Origin: Pseudomonas sp. B21-023
Lineage (GTDB): Bacteria; Pseudomonadota; Gammaproteobacteria; Pseudomonadales; Pseudomonadaceae
NCBI RefSeq assembly: GCF_024749165.1
Contig: NZ_CP087190.1
Coordinates: forward strand, 2,329,501-2,393,500
Direction: 5' to 3'
Length of the DNA: 64,000 nucleotides
Shown in pieces: positions 46,847 through 54,980 of the stretch. Each line of letters opens with the position of its first letter. The stretch's first letter is position 1. The notes beneath the pieces were generated by a model. The model saw nothing but the letters and a program-made list of their open reading frames with translations. It had not been told where the DNA came from and did not search any database. Made by a program: the position numbers and the translations under genes.

Positions 46847-47332
46847 TCAGGCGAAGGCCGGCAGGCTGGCCATCTTGCCGCGGCAATAGACCATCGGGCG
46901 GGGCGCCTCCTGCGGGACGATCAGGTTGTGTACCTTGCCGACCATGATGGCGTGGTCGCCGCCCTCGTATTCACGCCACAGTTCGCATTCGATCACGGCG
47001 GTGGCGCCAGCCAGGATCGGGTTGCCCAGTTCGCTCAGGGTCCACTCGATGCCGACGGCCTTGTCCTTGCCTTTTTTCGCGAACGCATACGCCTCGGCCT
47101 GCTGTTCACCGGAGAGCAGGTGAATGGCGAAGCGCTTGTTCTTCATCAGTACAGGGTAGGAGTCGGAGCTGTAGTTGGGGCAGAACAGCACCAGTGGCGG
47201 GTCCATTGACAGTGAGGAGAAGGCGCTGGCGGTGAGGCCGACGATCGAGCCGTCGTCGTCCAGGGTGGTGATGACGGTCACGCCGGAGGGGAAGGAGCCC
47301 AGGACGTGCTTGTAGACGGTTGCGTCGATCAT
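46847..47332 (-). CDS. Flavin reductase (NADH:FMN type), copy 2
   Basis: 161 residues, the same length as the copy at 41969-42454 and alignable end to end (GSFPSGVTVITTLD, TASAFSSLSMDPP, LVLFCPNYSSDS, GGDHAIMVGKV). It is first in the two-gene operon with the LLM monooxygenase and is the likely direct donor of reduced FMN to it. A GntR-type palindrome covers its promoter. Having one copy in each of the two co-regulated operons suggests a recent duplication kept for dosage or for a second flavoenzyme. Confidence 0.9.
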   Translation of the reverse strand: MIDATVYKHVLGSFPSGVTVITTLDDDGSIVGLTASAFSSLSMDPPLVLFCPNYSSDSYPVLMKNKRFAIHLLSGEQQAEAYAFAKKGKDKAVGIEWTLSELGNPILAGATAVIECELWREYEGGDHAIMVGKVHNLIVPQEAPRPMVYCRGKMASLPAFA

Positions 47333-47389
47333 CTCGTGTACCTCTGAAAAGGCTGCGGTGGTCCGCGGTTTTTATCGTTGATGTGTCTG

Positions 47390-47417
47390 ATGGTATACCG
47401 TAATACCTATATTGCAA
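47390..47417 (-). promoter_or_regulatory. Promoter and operator of the flavin reductase-LLM operon
   Basis: On the minus strand TTGCAA (47417-47412) and TACCAT (47395-47390) are 16 bases apart. The near-palindrome ATGGTATACCGT (47390-47401) matches the element at 45482 both in sequence and in position relative to the -10; the next bases (CAGACA on the minus strand) are also shared. Confidence 0.62.
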
Positions 47418-47550
47418 GAGGAATTTTCCGTGCGCTGGAGTTCGCGATAAACGGCGCAAGCCCCCGTAATCAAGGGTCTTGGTGTAAACCTTCGGGCTGC
47501 AAGTCAGTGTATGGAGCGGATCAGTTGTGGTGAAAATGAGCGGCGCAGTG

Positions 47551-47580
47551 TTGTCAAACTCTTGGAATACCATAATATGG
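47551..47580 (+). promoter_or_regulatory. Promoter and operator-like site of the permease gene
   Basis: TTGTCA at 47551-47556 and TAATAT at 47573-47578 with a 16-base spacer form a strong sigma-70 promoter. GGAATACCATAATATGG (47564-47580) overlaps the -10 and shares ATACCATAATA with the palindrome region at 45487-45497. The 317-base gap 47333-47649 between the divergent genes holds this, the opposite promoter, and an inverted pair (GTTTTTATCGTTG 47368-47380, complement at 47617-47629). Confidence 0.6.
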
Positions 47581-47649
47581 TCTTCAGCTGAGAGGCCGCC
47601 CCGAGCGGTTTCCATACAACGATAAAAACGACCTTTCGAGCTGAATCCT

Positions 47650-49053
47650 ATGTCCCAACCGTCGTCGCAACACCATCTCGTCGAGCAACACACGGTCGAT
47701 TACGTGCCACCGTCCGAGCGCCATGGGAAGGCGCGCGACCTTTTCACCCTGTGGTTCAGCACCAACATCGCGCCGCTGCCGATCGTCACCGGGGCCATGG
47801 TGGTCCAGGTGTTCCACCTGAACTTGCTGTGGGGGCTGCTGGCCATCGTGCTGGGGCATCTGCTGGGCGGGGTGGTGATCGCCCTGGCCTCGGCGCAGGG
47901 GCCGCAGTTGGGCATTCCGCAGATGGTGCAGAGCCGCGGCCAGTTCGGGCGCTATGGTGCGCTGCTGATCGTGTTCTTCACCGCATTGATCTACGTCGGT
48001 TTCTTCATTTCCAACATCGTCCTGGCCGGCAAGTCGATCCACGGCATCGCCCCTGGCGTGCCGATGCCCGGCGCCATCGTCATCGGCGCCCTGAGCGCCA
48101 CCGCCATCGGGGTGATCGGCTACCGCTTCATCCATACGCTGAACCGCGTCGGCACCTGGGTGATGGGCTCGGCGTTGCTGGCGGGTTTCATCATGATGTT
48201 CGCCCAGGAGCTGCCGGGCGACTTCTTCAGCCGTGGCGCGTTCAACCTGTCCGGCTTCGTCGCCACGGTGTCGCTGGGCATCATCTGGCAAATCAGCTTC
48301 TCGCCCTATACCTCGGACTACTCGCGCTACCTGCCCCGTGAAGTCGGCATCGCCAAACCGTTCTGGGCCACCTACCTCGGGGCCACGCTGGGTACCATCC
48401 TGTGCTTCAGCTTCGGTGCGGTGGCGGTGCTGTGCGTGCCGGAAGGCACCGATGCCATGGTGGCGGTCAAGCAGGCCACCGGTTGGCTGGGACCGGTGCT
48501 GATGGTGCTGTTCCTGCTCAACATCATCAGCCACAACGCCCTCAACCTCTACGGTGCGGTGTTGTCGATCGTCACTGCGATCCAGACCTTCGCCGCCCAC
48601 TGGACGCCGAGCATCAAGCTGCGGGTGCTGCTGGCGGGGGTGATCCTGGTGGGCTGCGGTCTGGTGGCGTTGAACGCCTCGGCGGACTTCATCGGCCAGT
48701 TCATCGGGCTGATCCTGGCGCTGTTGCTGGTGCTGGTGCCGTGGGCGTCGATCAACCTGGTGGATTTCTACCTGATCAAGCGCGGCGCATACGACATCGC
48801 CTCGATCTTCCGCGCCGACGGCGGCATTTACGGGCGTTTCAATCACCACGCGATCATCGCCTATGCCTGCGGCATCCTGGTGCAGCTGCCGTTCGCCAAT
48901 ACGTCGCTGTATGTCGGGCCGTACTCGAACATCGTCGAGGGGGCCGACCTGTCGTGGCTGTTCGGGCTGTTGGTGACAGTGCCGCTGTATTACTGCCTGG
49001 CGACGCGTGGCCAACTGCCCAAGGCTGCACGGGTGGTCGACGCCAGGCCGTAA
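47650..49053 (+). CDS. NCS1-family nucleobase/cytosine-type permease
   Basis: 467 residues with about twelve hydrophobic helices, normal for NCS1 proton or sodium symporters. Supporting segments: FTLWFSTNIAPLPIVTGAM in helix 1, GPQLGIPQMVQSRGQFG after helix 2, and SFSPYTSDYSRYLP, matching the S-x-Y-x-x-D-Y-x-R-Y-L-P pattern of cytosine-permease relatives. Known substrates of the family are cytosine, uracil, hydantoins, allantoin and related small N-heterocycles. Being divergent from and co-regulated with the LLM operon, it most likely imports that pathway's substrate across the inner membrane. Confidence 0.9.
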   Translation: MSQPSSQHHLVEQHTVDYVPPSERHGKARDLFTLWFSTNIAPLPIVTGAMVVQVFHLNLLWGLLAIVLGHLLGGVVIALASAQGPQLGIPQMVQSRGQFGRYGALLIVFFTALIYVGFFISNIVLAGKSIHGIAPGVPMPGAIVIGALSATAIGVIGYRFIHTLNRVGTWVMGSALLAGFIMMFAQELPGDFFSRGAFNLSGFVATVSLGIIWQISFSPYTSDYSRYLPREVGIAKPFWATYLGATLGTILCFSFGAVAVLCVPEGTDAMVAVKQATGWLGPVLMVLFLLNIISHNALNLYGAVLSIVTAIQTFAAHWTPSIKLRVLLAGVILVGCGLVALNASADFIGQFIGLILALLLVLVPWASINLVDFYLIKRGAYDIASIFRADGGIYGRFNHHAIIAYACGILVQLPFANTSLYVGPYSNIVEGADLSWLFGLLVTVPLYYCLATRGQLPKAARVVDARP

Positions 49054-49064
49054 TAGCCAGTGGT

Positions 49065-50687
49065 TCAGACCTTGAACTGCGCCACCAGCCCGTTCAACGC
49101 CTGTGCCAATTGCGCCAGGTCCTGGGCCGACGCACGGGTCTGGTTGGCCCCGGCGGTTGTCTGCAGCGCGAGGTCACGGATGTTCAACAGGTTGTGATCG
49201 ACTTCACGGGCTACCTGCACCTGTTGCTCGCAGGCGCTGGCGATCACCAGGTTGCGCTGGTTGATCGCGGCGATCGCCGTGGCAATCAGCGACAGGGCCT
49301 GGTCGGCCGACTGCGCTACCTTCAACGTGCCGCCGGCTCGATCCTGGCTGCTGCGCATGGCACCGACTGCACGTTCGGTGCCGGTCTGGATGCCCTCGAT
49401 CATCTGCTCGATCTCCGCCGTGGACTGCTGGGTGCGATGGGCCAGTGCCCGCACTTCGTCGGCGACCACGGCAAAACCACGGCCGGCCTCACCGGCACGG
49501 GCGGCTTCGATGGCGGCGTTGAGGGCCAGCAGGTTGGTCTGGTCGGCAATCGCGCCAATCACCTCAAGCACATGGGTAATCTCGTTCGCGCGGCTGGCCA
49601 ACTGCTCCATATCCCCGGAGGTGCCGGTGACATCGTCAACCAGGTGGCGGATCGAGGTGAGTGCCAGGTCGACCTGCGCGCGACCGTCGCGGGTGGTGTG
49701 GTCTGCCCCTTGCGAGGCATCGGCGGTACTTGCGGCATTGTTGGCCACCTCCTCGACGGCGGCGGTCATCTGGTTGACCGCGGTGGCGGCCTGGTCGATC
49801 TCGGTGTTCTGCTGGTGCAGGCTGCGGCTGGTGTCCTCGGTGACACTGTGCAGTTGCTCCGAGGCCAAGGCCAGTTGCTCGGAGGACGCGGCGATCCTGC
49901 GCAGGGTATCGCGCAGGTTGTGCTGCATGTCCGCCATGGCATGCAGCAGCAGAGCAGGCTCGTCGTGGCCTTTGATGATGATCGTGCGGGTCAGGTCGCC
50001 GCTGGCGATACGTTTGGCCACTTTTACCGCACCGGACAACGGGGCGACGATGCTGTGGGTGAAAAGGCTGGCGATCACGGCCAGCGCCAGGAGGATCAGC
50101 GTTACGGCTGTGCCGATCAAAGTGATGGCCTGGTCACCGACTTCGCTGCTGCGTAGCGAGGCCGCCTGTGCGGCCTTGTAGTTGTAGGTGACCAATGCCC
50201 CCATGGCTTCCACCATGCGTTCGGCGCGCTGCAGCAGTGGGCCGTTGATCTGGCGCCTGGCATCGCTGATGCGCCCGCTGCCGATGGCGGCGAACACCTG
50301 CCGTTGCTGCTCGGTGTACTGTTGGCGTGCGGCCAGCAAGGCATCGAACAGCCGACGGTCGTGTGCATCGTGGATGGTCTTCTCGTAGTCTTTGAGATCC
50401 TCCTGCACTGCTTGATCGATACGATCGAGCAAGGCAAGGCCGGTACGTTCGTCGCTGTCATGCTCCAAGGCGACGCGCAACGTCGCGGCGCGCTCCTGGG
50501 CGAGGGTGTCGGTGATTTCGTTGAGGGCGATCAGGGCGGGTAACCAGTTGGTACGGATCTCGTCCGTCGCCTCGTCCATGTGCTTTGCGACATACAGCGA
50601 GACGAACCCCAGTGTCAGTACCAGTGCCGCCAAAAGCGTGAACAGGCAAGTCGCCCGTTTGCCGATTTTAATGTTTCTCAACAGCAT
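49065..50687 (-). CDS. Methyl-accepting chemotaxis protein (4-helix-bundle sensor)
   Basis: 540 residues from ATG 50687, which has AAGGA 8 bases upstream; the frame is open further upstream but without a ribosome site. TM1 is at about 10-32, then a periplasmic helical region of about 155 residues (four-helix-bundle type), TM2 about 190-212, HAMP, and a cytoplasmic signalling domain with the hairpin tip region containing [20 protein letters not shown] near 376. Methylation helices flank it. The C-terminus lacks the CheR-binding NWETF-like pentapeptide and ends AQFKV. Ligand unknown. Tandem with a paralogue at 50877. Confidence 0.93.
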   Translation of the reverse strand: MLLRNIKIGKRATCLFTLLAALVLTLGFVSLYVAKHMDEATDEIRTNWLPALIALNEITDTLAQERAATLRVALEHDSDERTGLALLDRIDQAVQEDLKDYEKTIHDAHDRRLFDALLAARQQYTEQQRQVFAAIGSGRISDARRQINGPLLQRAERMVEAMGALVTYNYKAAQAASLRSSEVGDQAITLIGTAVTLILLALAVIASLFTHSIVAPLSGAVKVAKRIASGDLTRTIIIKGHDEPALLLHAMADMQHNLRDTLRRIAASSEQLALASEQLHSVTEDTSRSLHQQNTEIDQAATAVNQMTAAVEEVANNAASTADASQGADHTTRDGRAQVDLALTSIRHLVDDVTGTSGDMEQLASRANEITHVLEVIGAIADQTNLLALNAAIEAARAGEAGRGFAVVADEVRALAHRTQQSTAEIEQMIEGIQTGTERAVGAMRSSQDRAGGTLKVAQSADQALSLIATAIAAINQRNLVIASACEQQVQVAREVDHNLLNIRDLALQTTAGANQTRASAQDLAQLAQALNGLVAQFKV

Positions 50688-50803
50688 GGGTGTTCCTTGA
50701 CGTATGAATGCTAACGTCAGGAGCATGGTCCGACGGTCGGGCACGAGGTAGTGGCAAGGTCCCGCGCGCTACAGCGGTTTTTCCTATTCGTCAGTACCGC
50801 AAT

Positions 50804-50859
50804 GCAAGCCCGCTCCTACAGTAACGTTGCAGTAGCTCTGCAAAAGGGGCTTGCCCCTG
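50804..50859. repeat. Degenerate REP pair between chemoreceptor genes
   Basis: GCAAGCCCGCTCCTAC (50804-50819) and GGGGCTTGCCCCTG (50846-50859) are inverted, partial REP-type sequences in the 189-base gap between the two receptors. Confidence 0.5.
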
Positions 50860-50876
50860 AGGGTGCTGCCGGTACC

Positions 50877-52502
50877 TCAGACCTTGAACTGCGCCACCAT
50901 CCCATTGAGCTCCACCGCCAGGCGTGACAGGTCCTGGGCCGCCGCGCTGGTCTGGTTGGCGCCCGCCGAGGTCTGCATCGCCAGGTCGCGGATGTTCACC
51001 AGGTTGCGGTCCACTTCCCGCGCGACCTGGGCTTGCTGCTCCGAGGCCGTGGCGATCACCAGGTTGCGCTGGTTGATGGTGGCGATTGCCTCGGCGATCA
51101 GCTCCAGGGCCTGGCCGGCCGATTGCGCCACTTCCAGGGTGCCGCCGGCGCGGCCCTGGCTGCTGTGCATGGCGTTGACCGCCCGTTCTGTGCCGGTCTG
51201 GATGCCGTCGATCATCTGCTCGATTTCCGCCGTGGACTGCTGCGTGCGGTGGGCCAGGGCGCGCACTTCGTCGGCGACCACGGCGAAACCGCGGCCCGCC
51301 TCGCCGGCACGGGCGGCCTCGATGGCGGCGTTGAGGGCCAGCAGGTTGGTCTGCCCGGCGATCGAGCCGATCACGTCGAGCACCTGGCTGATCTGGTTGG
51401 CGTGGCTGGCCAACTGCTCGATTTCTTCGGCGGTGCCGGTCACGTCATCGACCAGGTGCTGGATCGACACGAGCGCCTGGTTGACCTGGTCGCGACCATC
51501 GCGGGTGGTGCGGTCGGCGCCCTGGGAGGCATCGGCGGTGCTCACGGCGTTGCTGGCCACTTCTTCGACGGCGGCGGTCATCTGGTTGACCGCGGTGGCG
51601 GCCTGGTCGATCTCGGCACTTTGCTGGTGCAGGCCGCGGCTGGTGTCCTCGGTGACCGTGTGCAGTTCCTCGGAGGCCGAGGCCAACTGGTCGGAGGAGG
51701 CGGCGATCCGCCGCAAGGTGTCGCGCAGGCTGTGCTGCATGCGGCTCAGTGCGCGCAGCAGCAAGGCCGGCTCGTCGCGGCCGAGCACGGTTATCTCGCG
51801 GGTCAGGTCGCCGGTGGCGACGCGCTCGGCCACGGCGACGGCGTCGGCCAGCGGGACGATGATGCTGCGGGTGAGCAGGGTGGCGATGCCGACCAGCGCG
51901 AGCAGGATCACGGCGATGGCGGTGATGATCAGGGTAAAGGCTTCGTCGGACGCCGCGCTGCTGCGCTGCGAGGCCTGCTCGGCGCCCTGGGTGTTGTAGG
52001 CGATCAGCTCGGCGAGGGCCTTCATCATGCTATCGGCGTATTCGGCCAGCGGGCCGTTGACCAGGCGGCGGGCCTCATCCAGCTGGTCGTTGCCGGCGGC
52101 GTTGCGAATGGCTTTCTGCAGGCCGTGGTAACGCTCGCTCAGGCCAATGAAGGTATCGAACAGGGCGCGATCGTCGGCTTCGATGATGGTGTGCTCGTAG
52201 GCCTTGAGATCGCTTTCGAGTTGCTGGTTGACCTGGACGATCTTGTCCAGGGTGGCGTGGCGGGCGCTGCTGCTGTCCTCCAGGACACTGCGCAAGGTGA
52301 GGGCGCGGGCCCGGCCCAGGTTGCTGCTGACCTCGCCCAGGGCGAGTACCGCAGGCATCCAGGTGATGCGAATTTCGTCGGTGGCGCTGTCCATCCTGCG
52401 GGTTTCGTAGAGGGCGACCAGGCCCATGGCCAGGACCAGGATCCCGAGCAGGGTGAACATTCCTGCTGCCCGAATGCCGATCTTAACGTTCCGTAACTGC
52501 AT
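50877..52502 (-). CDS. Methyl-accepting chemotaxis protein, paralogue (4-helix-bundle sensor)
   Basis: 541 residues from ATG 52502 (AAGGAG upstream). It has the same plan as the receptor at 49065: TM1 about 11-33, periplasmic helical bundle, TM2 about 192-213, HAMP, signalling domain with the hairpin [20 protein letters not shown], ending AQFKV. The cytoplasmic halves of the two are nearly identical, whereas the sensor halves have diverged, as expected for tandem duplication followed by change of ligand specificity. It lacks a CheR-binding tail pentapeptide. Ligand unknown. Confidence 0.93.
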   Translation of the reverse strand: MQLRNVKIGIRAAGMFTLLGILVLAMGLVALYETRRMDSATDEIRITWMPAVLALGEVSSNLGRARALTLRSVLEDSSSARHATLDKIVQVNQQLESDLKAYEHTIIEADDRALFDTFIGLSERYHGLQKAIRNAAGNDQLDEARRLVNGPLAEYADSMMKALAELIAYNTQGAEQASQRSSAASDEAFTLIITAIAVILLALVGIATLLTRSIIVPLADAVAVAERVATGDLTREITVLGRDEPALLLRALSRMQHSLRDTLRRIAASSDQLASASEELHTVTEDTSRGLHQQSAEIDQAATAVNQMTAAVEEVASNAVSTADASQGADRTTRDGRDQVNQALVSIQHLVDDVTGTAEEIEQLASHANQISQVLDVIGSIAGQTNLLALNAAIEAARAGEAGRGFAVVADEVRALAHRTQQSTAEIEQMIDGIQTGTERAVNAMHSSQGRAGGTLEVAQSAGQALELIAEAIATINQRNLVIATASEQQAQVAREVDRNLVNIRDLAMQTSAGANQTSAAAQDLSRLAVELNGMVAQFKV

Positions 52503-52721
52503 GCGACGCTCCTTGACGGTGGCTGCAGGCGTCAAGAGCGCGGACGGACCGGGCTCGGCTGGTAGGGCTCTCGATGCACTGCGAAAGGGTTATATCCTCA
52601 CGGTTCATGTTGTTTTTTCAGGATGATGACACAGTGCCACTATTTTTGACCAGTCGTTCAATCAAAGCTCGACTCCCCCGGTATGTCGTCACTTGCTGAC
52701 CATTAGTATTCATTCCGTCGC

Positions 52722-52747
52722 AAAAAGGGCCGCAGAGCGGCCCTTTT
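52722..52747 (-). terminator. Rho-independent terminator after the NDH-2-like gene
   Basis: AAAAAGGGCCGC (52722-52733) pairs with GCGGCCCTTTT (52737-52747) over a 3-base loop; on the minus strand the stem ends in TTTTT. It lies 4 bases after the stop of the oxidoreductase gene. The rest of the 249-base gap 52503-52751 shows nothing I recognise. Confidence 0.8.
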
Positions 52748-52751
52748 ATGA

Positions 52752-53954
52752 TCATGCAACGATCGGGATTGATGGGTCGGCAGCCGCCAGTGCCTGGGCG
52801 CGATCCGCTGCCGGGGGATAGATCCACACCGTGTTGATCTGGCGCTTGAGATGCTTGCCGTCCTGGCCCTGCAGGTGCAGTTCGCGTTCCCAGCCTTCGC
52901 TGTAGGCCGCGCCCCATTCTCCCAGGTCCAGGCAGGTGACGTACTTGGGCTGGCGATAGATCACCGGCTCTACACCGAGCAGGTCGGCCATGGCGTTGTT
53001 GCCAGAATGGCGGCCCATGGGAATGGCGTGCTGGCAGGTCATCAGCGCGTGGTTGCCCTTGTCATCGACGGCGGCGCAGGCGACATCGCCGGTGGCGTAG
53101 ATGTAGTCCTGGCCAACGACTTTCAGGTGACCGTCGACTTTCAGGCGGCCCAGGCTGTCACGCTCGCCTGCGATCTGGACGGTCAGCGGGCTGGCCTTGA
53201 CCCCCACGGTCCAGATCACGGTCTTGCTGGCGATGTATTCGCCGTTGTCCAGGGTCACGCCTCCCGCATCCACCGCCACCACCGAGGTGCCCGTCAGCCA
53301 TTGCACCCCGGCCTGCTCGCTGGCGCTGACGATGGCCGGGGTGATCCCGGCGCCGAGTGCGGCGCCGATGCTGGGACCACGGTCGATCAGCACCACACGG
53401 GCCTGGCCTGCGCCGAGGATGGCGCGCAGCCGGGATGGCAGCTCGGTGGCCGTTTCGATACCGGTGAAGCCACCGCCGCACACCACCACGGTGTTGCGCG
53501 CCGGGGAGGCGGGCAGGGTGGCCAAACTGTGCAGGTGCTGCTCCAGGCGAGTGGCCGACTCGATCTGGTCGACATCGAAGGTGTGCTCGGCCAGGCCTGG
53601 GACGGCAGGGCGGGCCACTTGGCTGCCGGCGGCGAGGATCAGGCGATCGTAGGCGAGCTGGTGCTGGCGGCCGTCGGTGTCGCGATAGCTGACCTGGCGG
53701 GCGTCGCTGTCGATGGTATCGGCGATGCCGTGGATGAACTCCACGCCCACCACGTCGAACAGCGCCTCCAATGGCGCCTGCAAGCTGTGCACGTCGGCTT
53801 CGTAGAAGCGTGGGCGAATCCGCAATTGCGGCTGCGGGGCCAGCACACTGATGCGCACGTCGCCGCGCTGGGCCTGGTCGAGCAGGCGGGCGGCGCTCAG
53901 GGCGCTCCAGACACCGGCAAAGCCGGCACCGATGATCAGGATACGAGAGGTCAT
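52752..53954 (-). CDS. NDH-2-like FAD-dependent pyridine-nucleotide oxidoreductase
   Basis: 400 residues from ATG 53954 (GGAG 10 bases upstream); an upstream ATG adds five residues without a better site. The N-terminal FAD dinucleotide fold is ILIIGAGFAGVWSALSAARL; a second nucleotide-binding motif (VVVCGGGFTGIETATEL) is near 162; YATGDVACAAVDD near 292 contacts FAD. The order and length fit type II NADH dehydrogenase and related ferredoxin/rubredoxin reductases (about 400). There is no obvious C-terminal amphipathic anchor, so a soluble oxidoreductase is possible. It is divergent from an Rrf2 regulator whose putative operator covers its promoter, suggesting redox or Fe-S/NO control. Confidence 0.87.
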   Translation of the reverse strand: MTSRILIIGAGFAGVWSALSAARLLDQAQRGDVRISVLAPQPQLRIRPRFYEADVHSLQAPLEALFDVVGVEFIHGIADTIDSDARQVSYRDTDGRQHQLAYDRLILAAGSQVARPAVPGLAEHTFDVDQIESATRLEQHLHSLATLPASPARNTVVVCGGGFTGIETATELPSRLRAILGAGQARVVLIDRGPSIGAALGAGITPAIVSASEQAGVQWLTGTSVVAVDAGGVTLDNGEYIASKTVIWTVGVKASPLTVQIAGERDSLGRLKVDGHLKVVGQDYIYATGDVACAAVDDKGNHALMTCQHAIPMGRHSGNNAMADLLGVEPVIYRQPKYVTCLDLGEWGAAYSEGWERELHLQGQDGKHLKRQINTVWIYPPAADRAQALAAADPSIPIVA

Positions 53955-54001
53955 GAAGGTGCTCCGCAAGGTAGGAAAGGGCTTCGACGAAGCATGTGCT
54001 G

Positions 54002-54048
54002 CTTGCCGAATAACTACGACTGTATTGGTCGTAGTTTAATCCGGCAAG
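54002..54048. promoter_or_regulatory. Rrf2/IscR-like operator over the NDH-2-like promoter
   Basis: AACTACGAC (54012-54020), spacer TGTATTG, GTCGTAGTT (54028-54036) is a perfect 9-base inverted repeat whose core GACTGTATTGGTC resembles the IscR type-1 site. Outer CTTGCCG (54002-54008) and CGGCAAG (54042-54048) extend it. On the minus strand TTGCCG (54047-54042) and TACAGT (54024-54019) with a 17-base spacer form a promoter for the oxidoreductase lying inside the repeat. A T-run follows on the plus strand (54051-54056), so a terminator is an alternative reading. Confidence 0.65.
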
Positions 54049-54166
54049 TGTTTTTTACGCATCGGGTTGTTCGCCAACCGCCATGAAACGCGCAGATACC
54101 TTGTGTTTGCTGGCGTAAAGCGGGGTCTTGATCGGCCAGTCCGACGACGGGCGGCTACGCCCGGCT

Positions 54167-54195
54167 TTGCTTGCCAGCGCTGAAGGGCGTACTAT
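54167..54195 (+). promoter_or_regulatory. Sigma-70 promoter of the Rrf2 regulator gene
   Basis: TTGCTT (54167-54172), 17-base spacer, TACTAT (54190-54195), 27 bases before the ATG at 54223. Confidence 0.55.
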
Positions 54196-54222
54196 TTGCG
54201 ACAAAGTCAGTCGGAGATTCAT

Positions 54223-54765
54223 ATGTCCCTCTACAGTGCAGGCGTCGAGTACGGCATCCACTGCCTGCTGTTCCTGGTGGACGAGCGTGGCGACAGCCGC
54301 GAGTCCAGCGTGCGCGACCTGGCCGAGCTGCAGGGGGTGCCCCAGGAGTACCTGGCCAAGGTCTTTACCAAGCTCGCCCGGGCCGGGCTGGTGGCCGCGA
54401 CCGAAGGCGTGCGCGGCGGGTTTCACCTGGCGCGGCCTTCCGACGAAATCACCGTGCTGGATATCGTCACGGCCATCGATGGGCCGAAGAAGCTCTTCGA
54501 TTGCCGGGAGATCCGCGAGCGCTGCGCGGTGTTCGAGGGTTCGGCGCCGGGCTGGGCGACCGAGGGCACCTGTGCGATCCACGCGGTGATGCTGGGGGCG
54601 CAGAAACGCATGGAGGAGGCGCTGGCCCAGCAGACCATCCTCGACCTGGCGCGGCGGTTCGGGCGCAAGGCGCCGGCCGAGTTCGGGCAGAAGGTCAATG
54701 ACTGGATGAGCGAGCGACGCGACGGGAAAGGCAGTGGTGGCGATATTCCGCTACAGGCGGTTTGA
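54223..54765 (+). CDS. Rrf2-family transcriptional regulator, Fe-S type
   Basis: 180 residues, ATG 54223 with CGGAG upstream; an earlier in-frame ATG at 54196 lacks a site. The winged helix (YGIHCLLFLV, SVRDLAELQGVPQEYLAKVFTKL in parts, RGGFHLARP) is typical of Rrf2. Three cysteines (FDCREIRERC near 86-93, then GTCAIH near 110) lie where IscR/NsrR-like members bind a 2Fe-2S or 4Fe-4S cluster. It probably senses NO, oxidants or Fe-S status and controls the divergent oxidoreductase through the inverted repeat at 54012-54036. The longer C-terminal tail is variable in this family. Confidence 0.88.
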   Translation: MSLYSAGVEYGIHCLLFLVDERGDSRESSVRDLAELQGVPQEYLAKVFTKLARAGLVAATEGVRGGFHLARPSDEITVLDIVTAIDGPKKLFDCREIRERCAVFEGSAPGWATEGTCAIHAVMLGAQKRMEEALAQQTILDLARRFGRKAPAEFGQKVNDWMSERRDGKGSGGDIPLQAV

Positions 54766-54777
54766 CCCTGCATGGTT

Positions 54778-54850
54778 AGTGTGGTGTTTCACAAATAACG
54801 ACCATAACTCGCGGCGCTTTTTATTGGTCGTATTTGCAAAACACCACACT
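54778..54850. repeat. 30-base-arm hairpin after the Rrf2 gene
   Basis: AGTGTGGTGTTT...CGACCATAA (54778-54807) pairs with TTATTGGTCG...CACCACACT (54821-54850) with a few mismatches or bulges and a 13-base loop. The arms carry TTATTGGTCGTAT, sharing ATTGGTCGTA with the operator at 54025-54034. It begins 13 bases after the Rrf2 stop and may be a bidirectional terminator, a second Rrf2 site or a small mobile repeat. Confidence 0.7.
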
Positions 54851-54980
54851 AGGGCCGCCACGGAAAATGCTGCTCAACCCCCAGGTAAATCCTTGCCTGG
54901 GTGATCCGCCCGCGCGCCTCAAGGCGAGGTAAGCTGACAGGAAAATCCCGCGCGCCGCCCACGGCGCCAGAGAGGTCAGC

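Noticed and set aside
47590..49014. Long antisense frame opposite the permease
   Set aside because: The plus-strand frame has twelve hydrophobic segments and NCS1 motifs; the antisense product is a Q/H/D/R-rich shadow.
54042..54057. Terminator reading of the palindrome at 54002-54048 with the following T-run
   Set aside because: No gene on the plus strand ends upstream; the repeat coincides with a promoter and an IscR-like core, so an operator is preferred, though an attenuator for the Rrf2 mRNA is not excluded.
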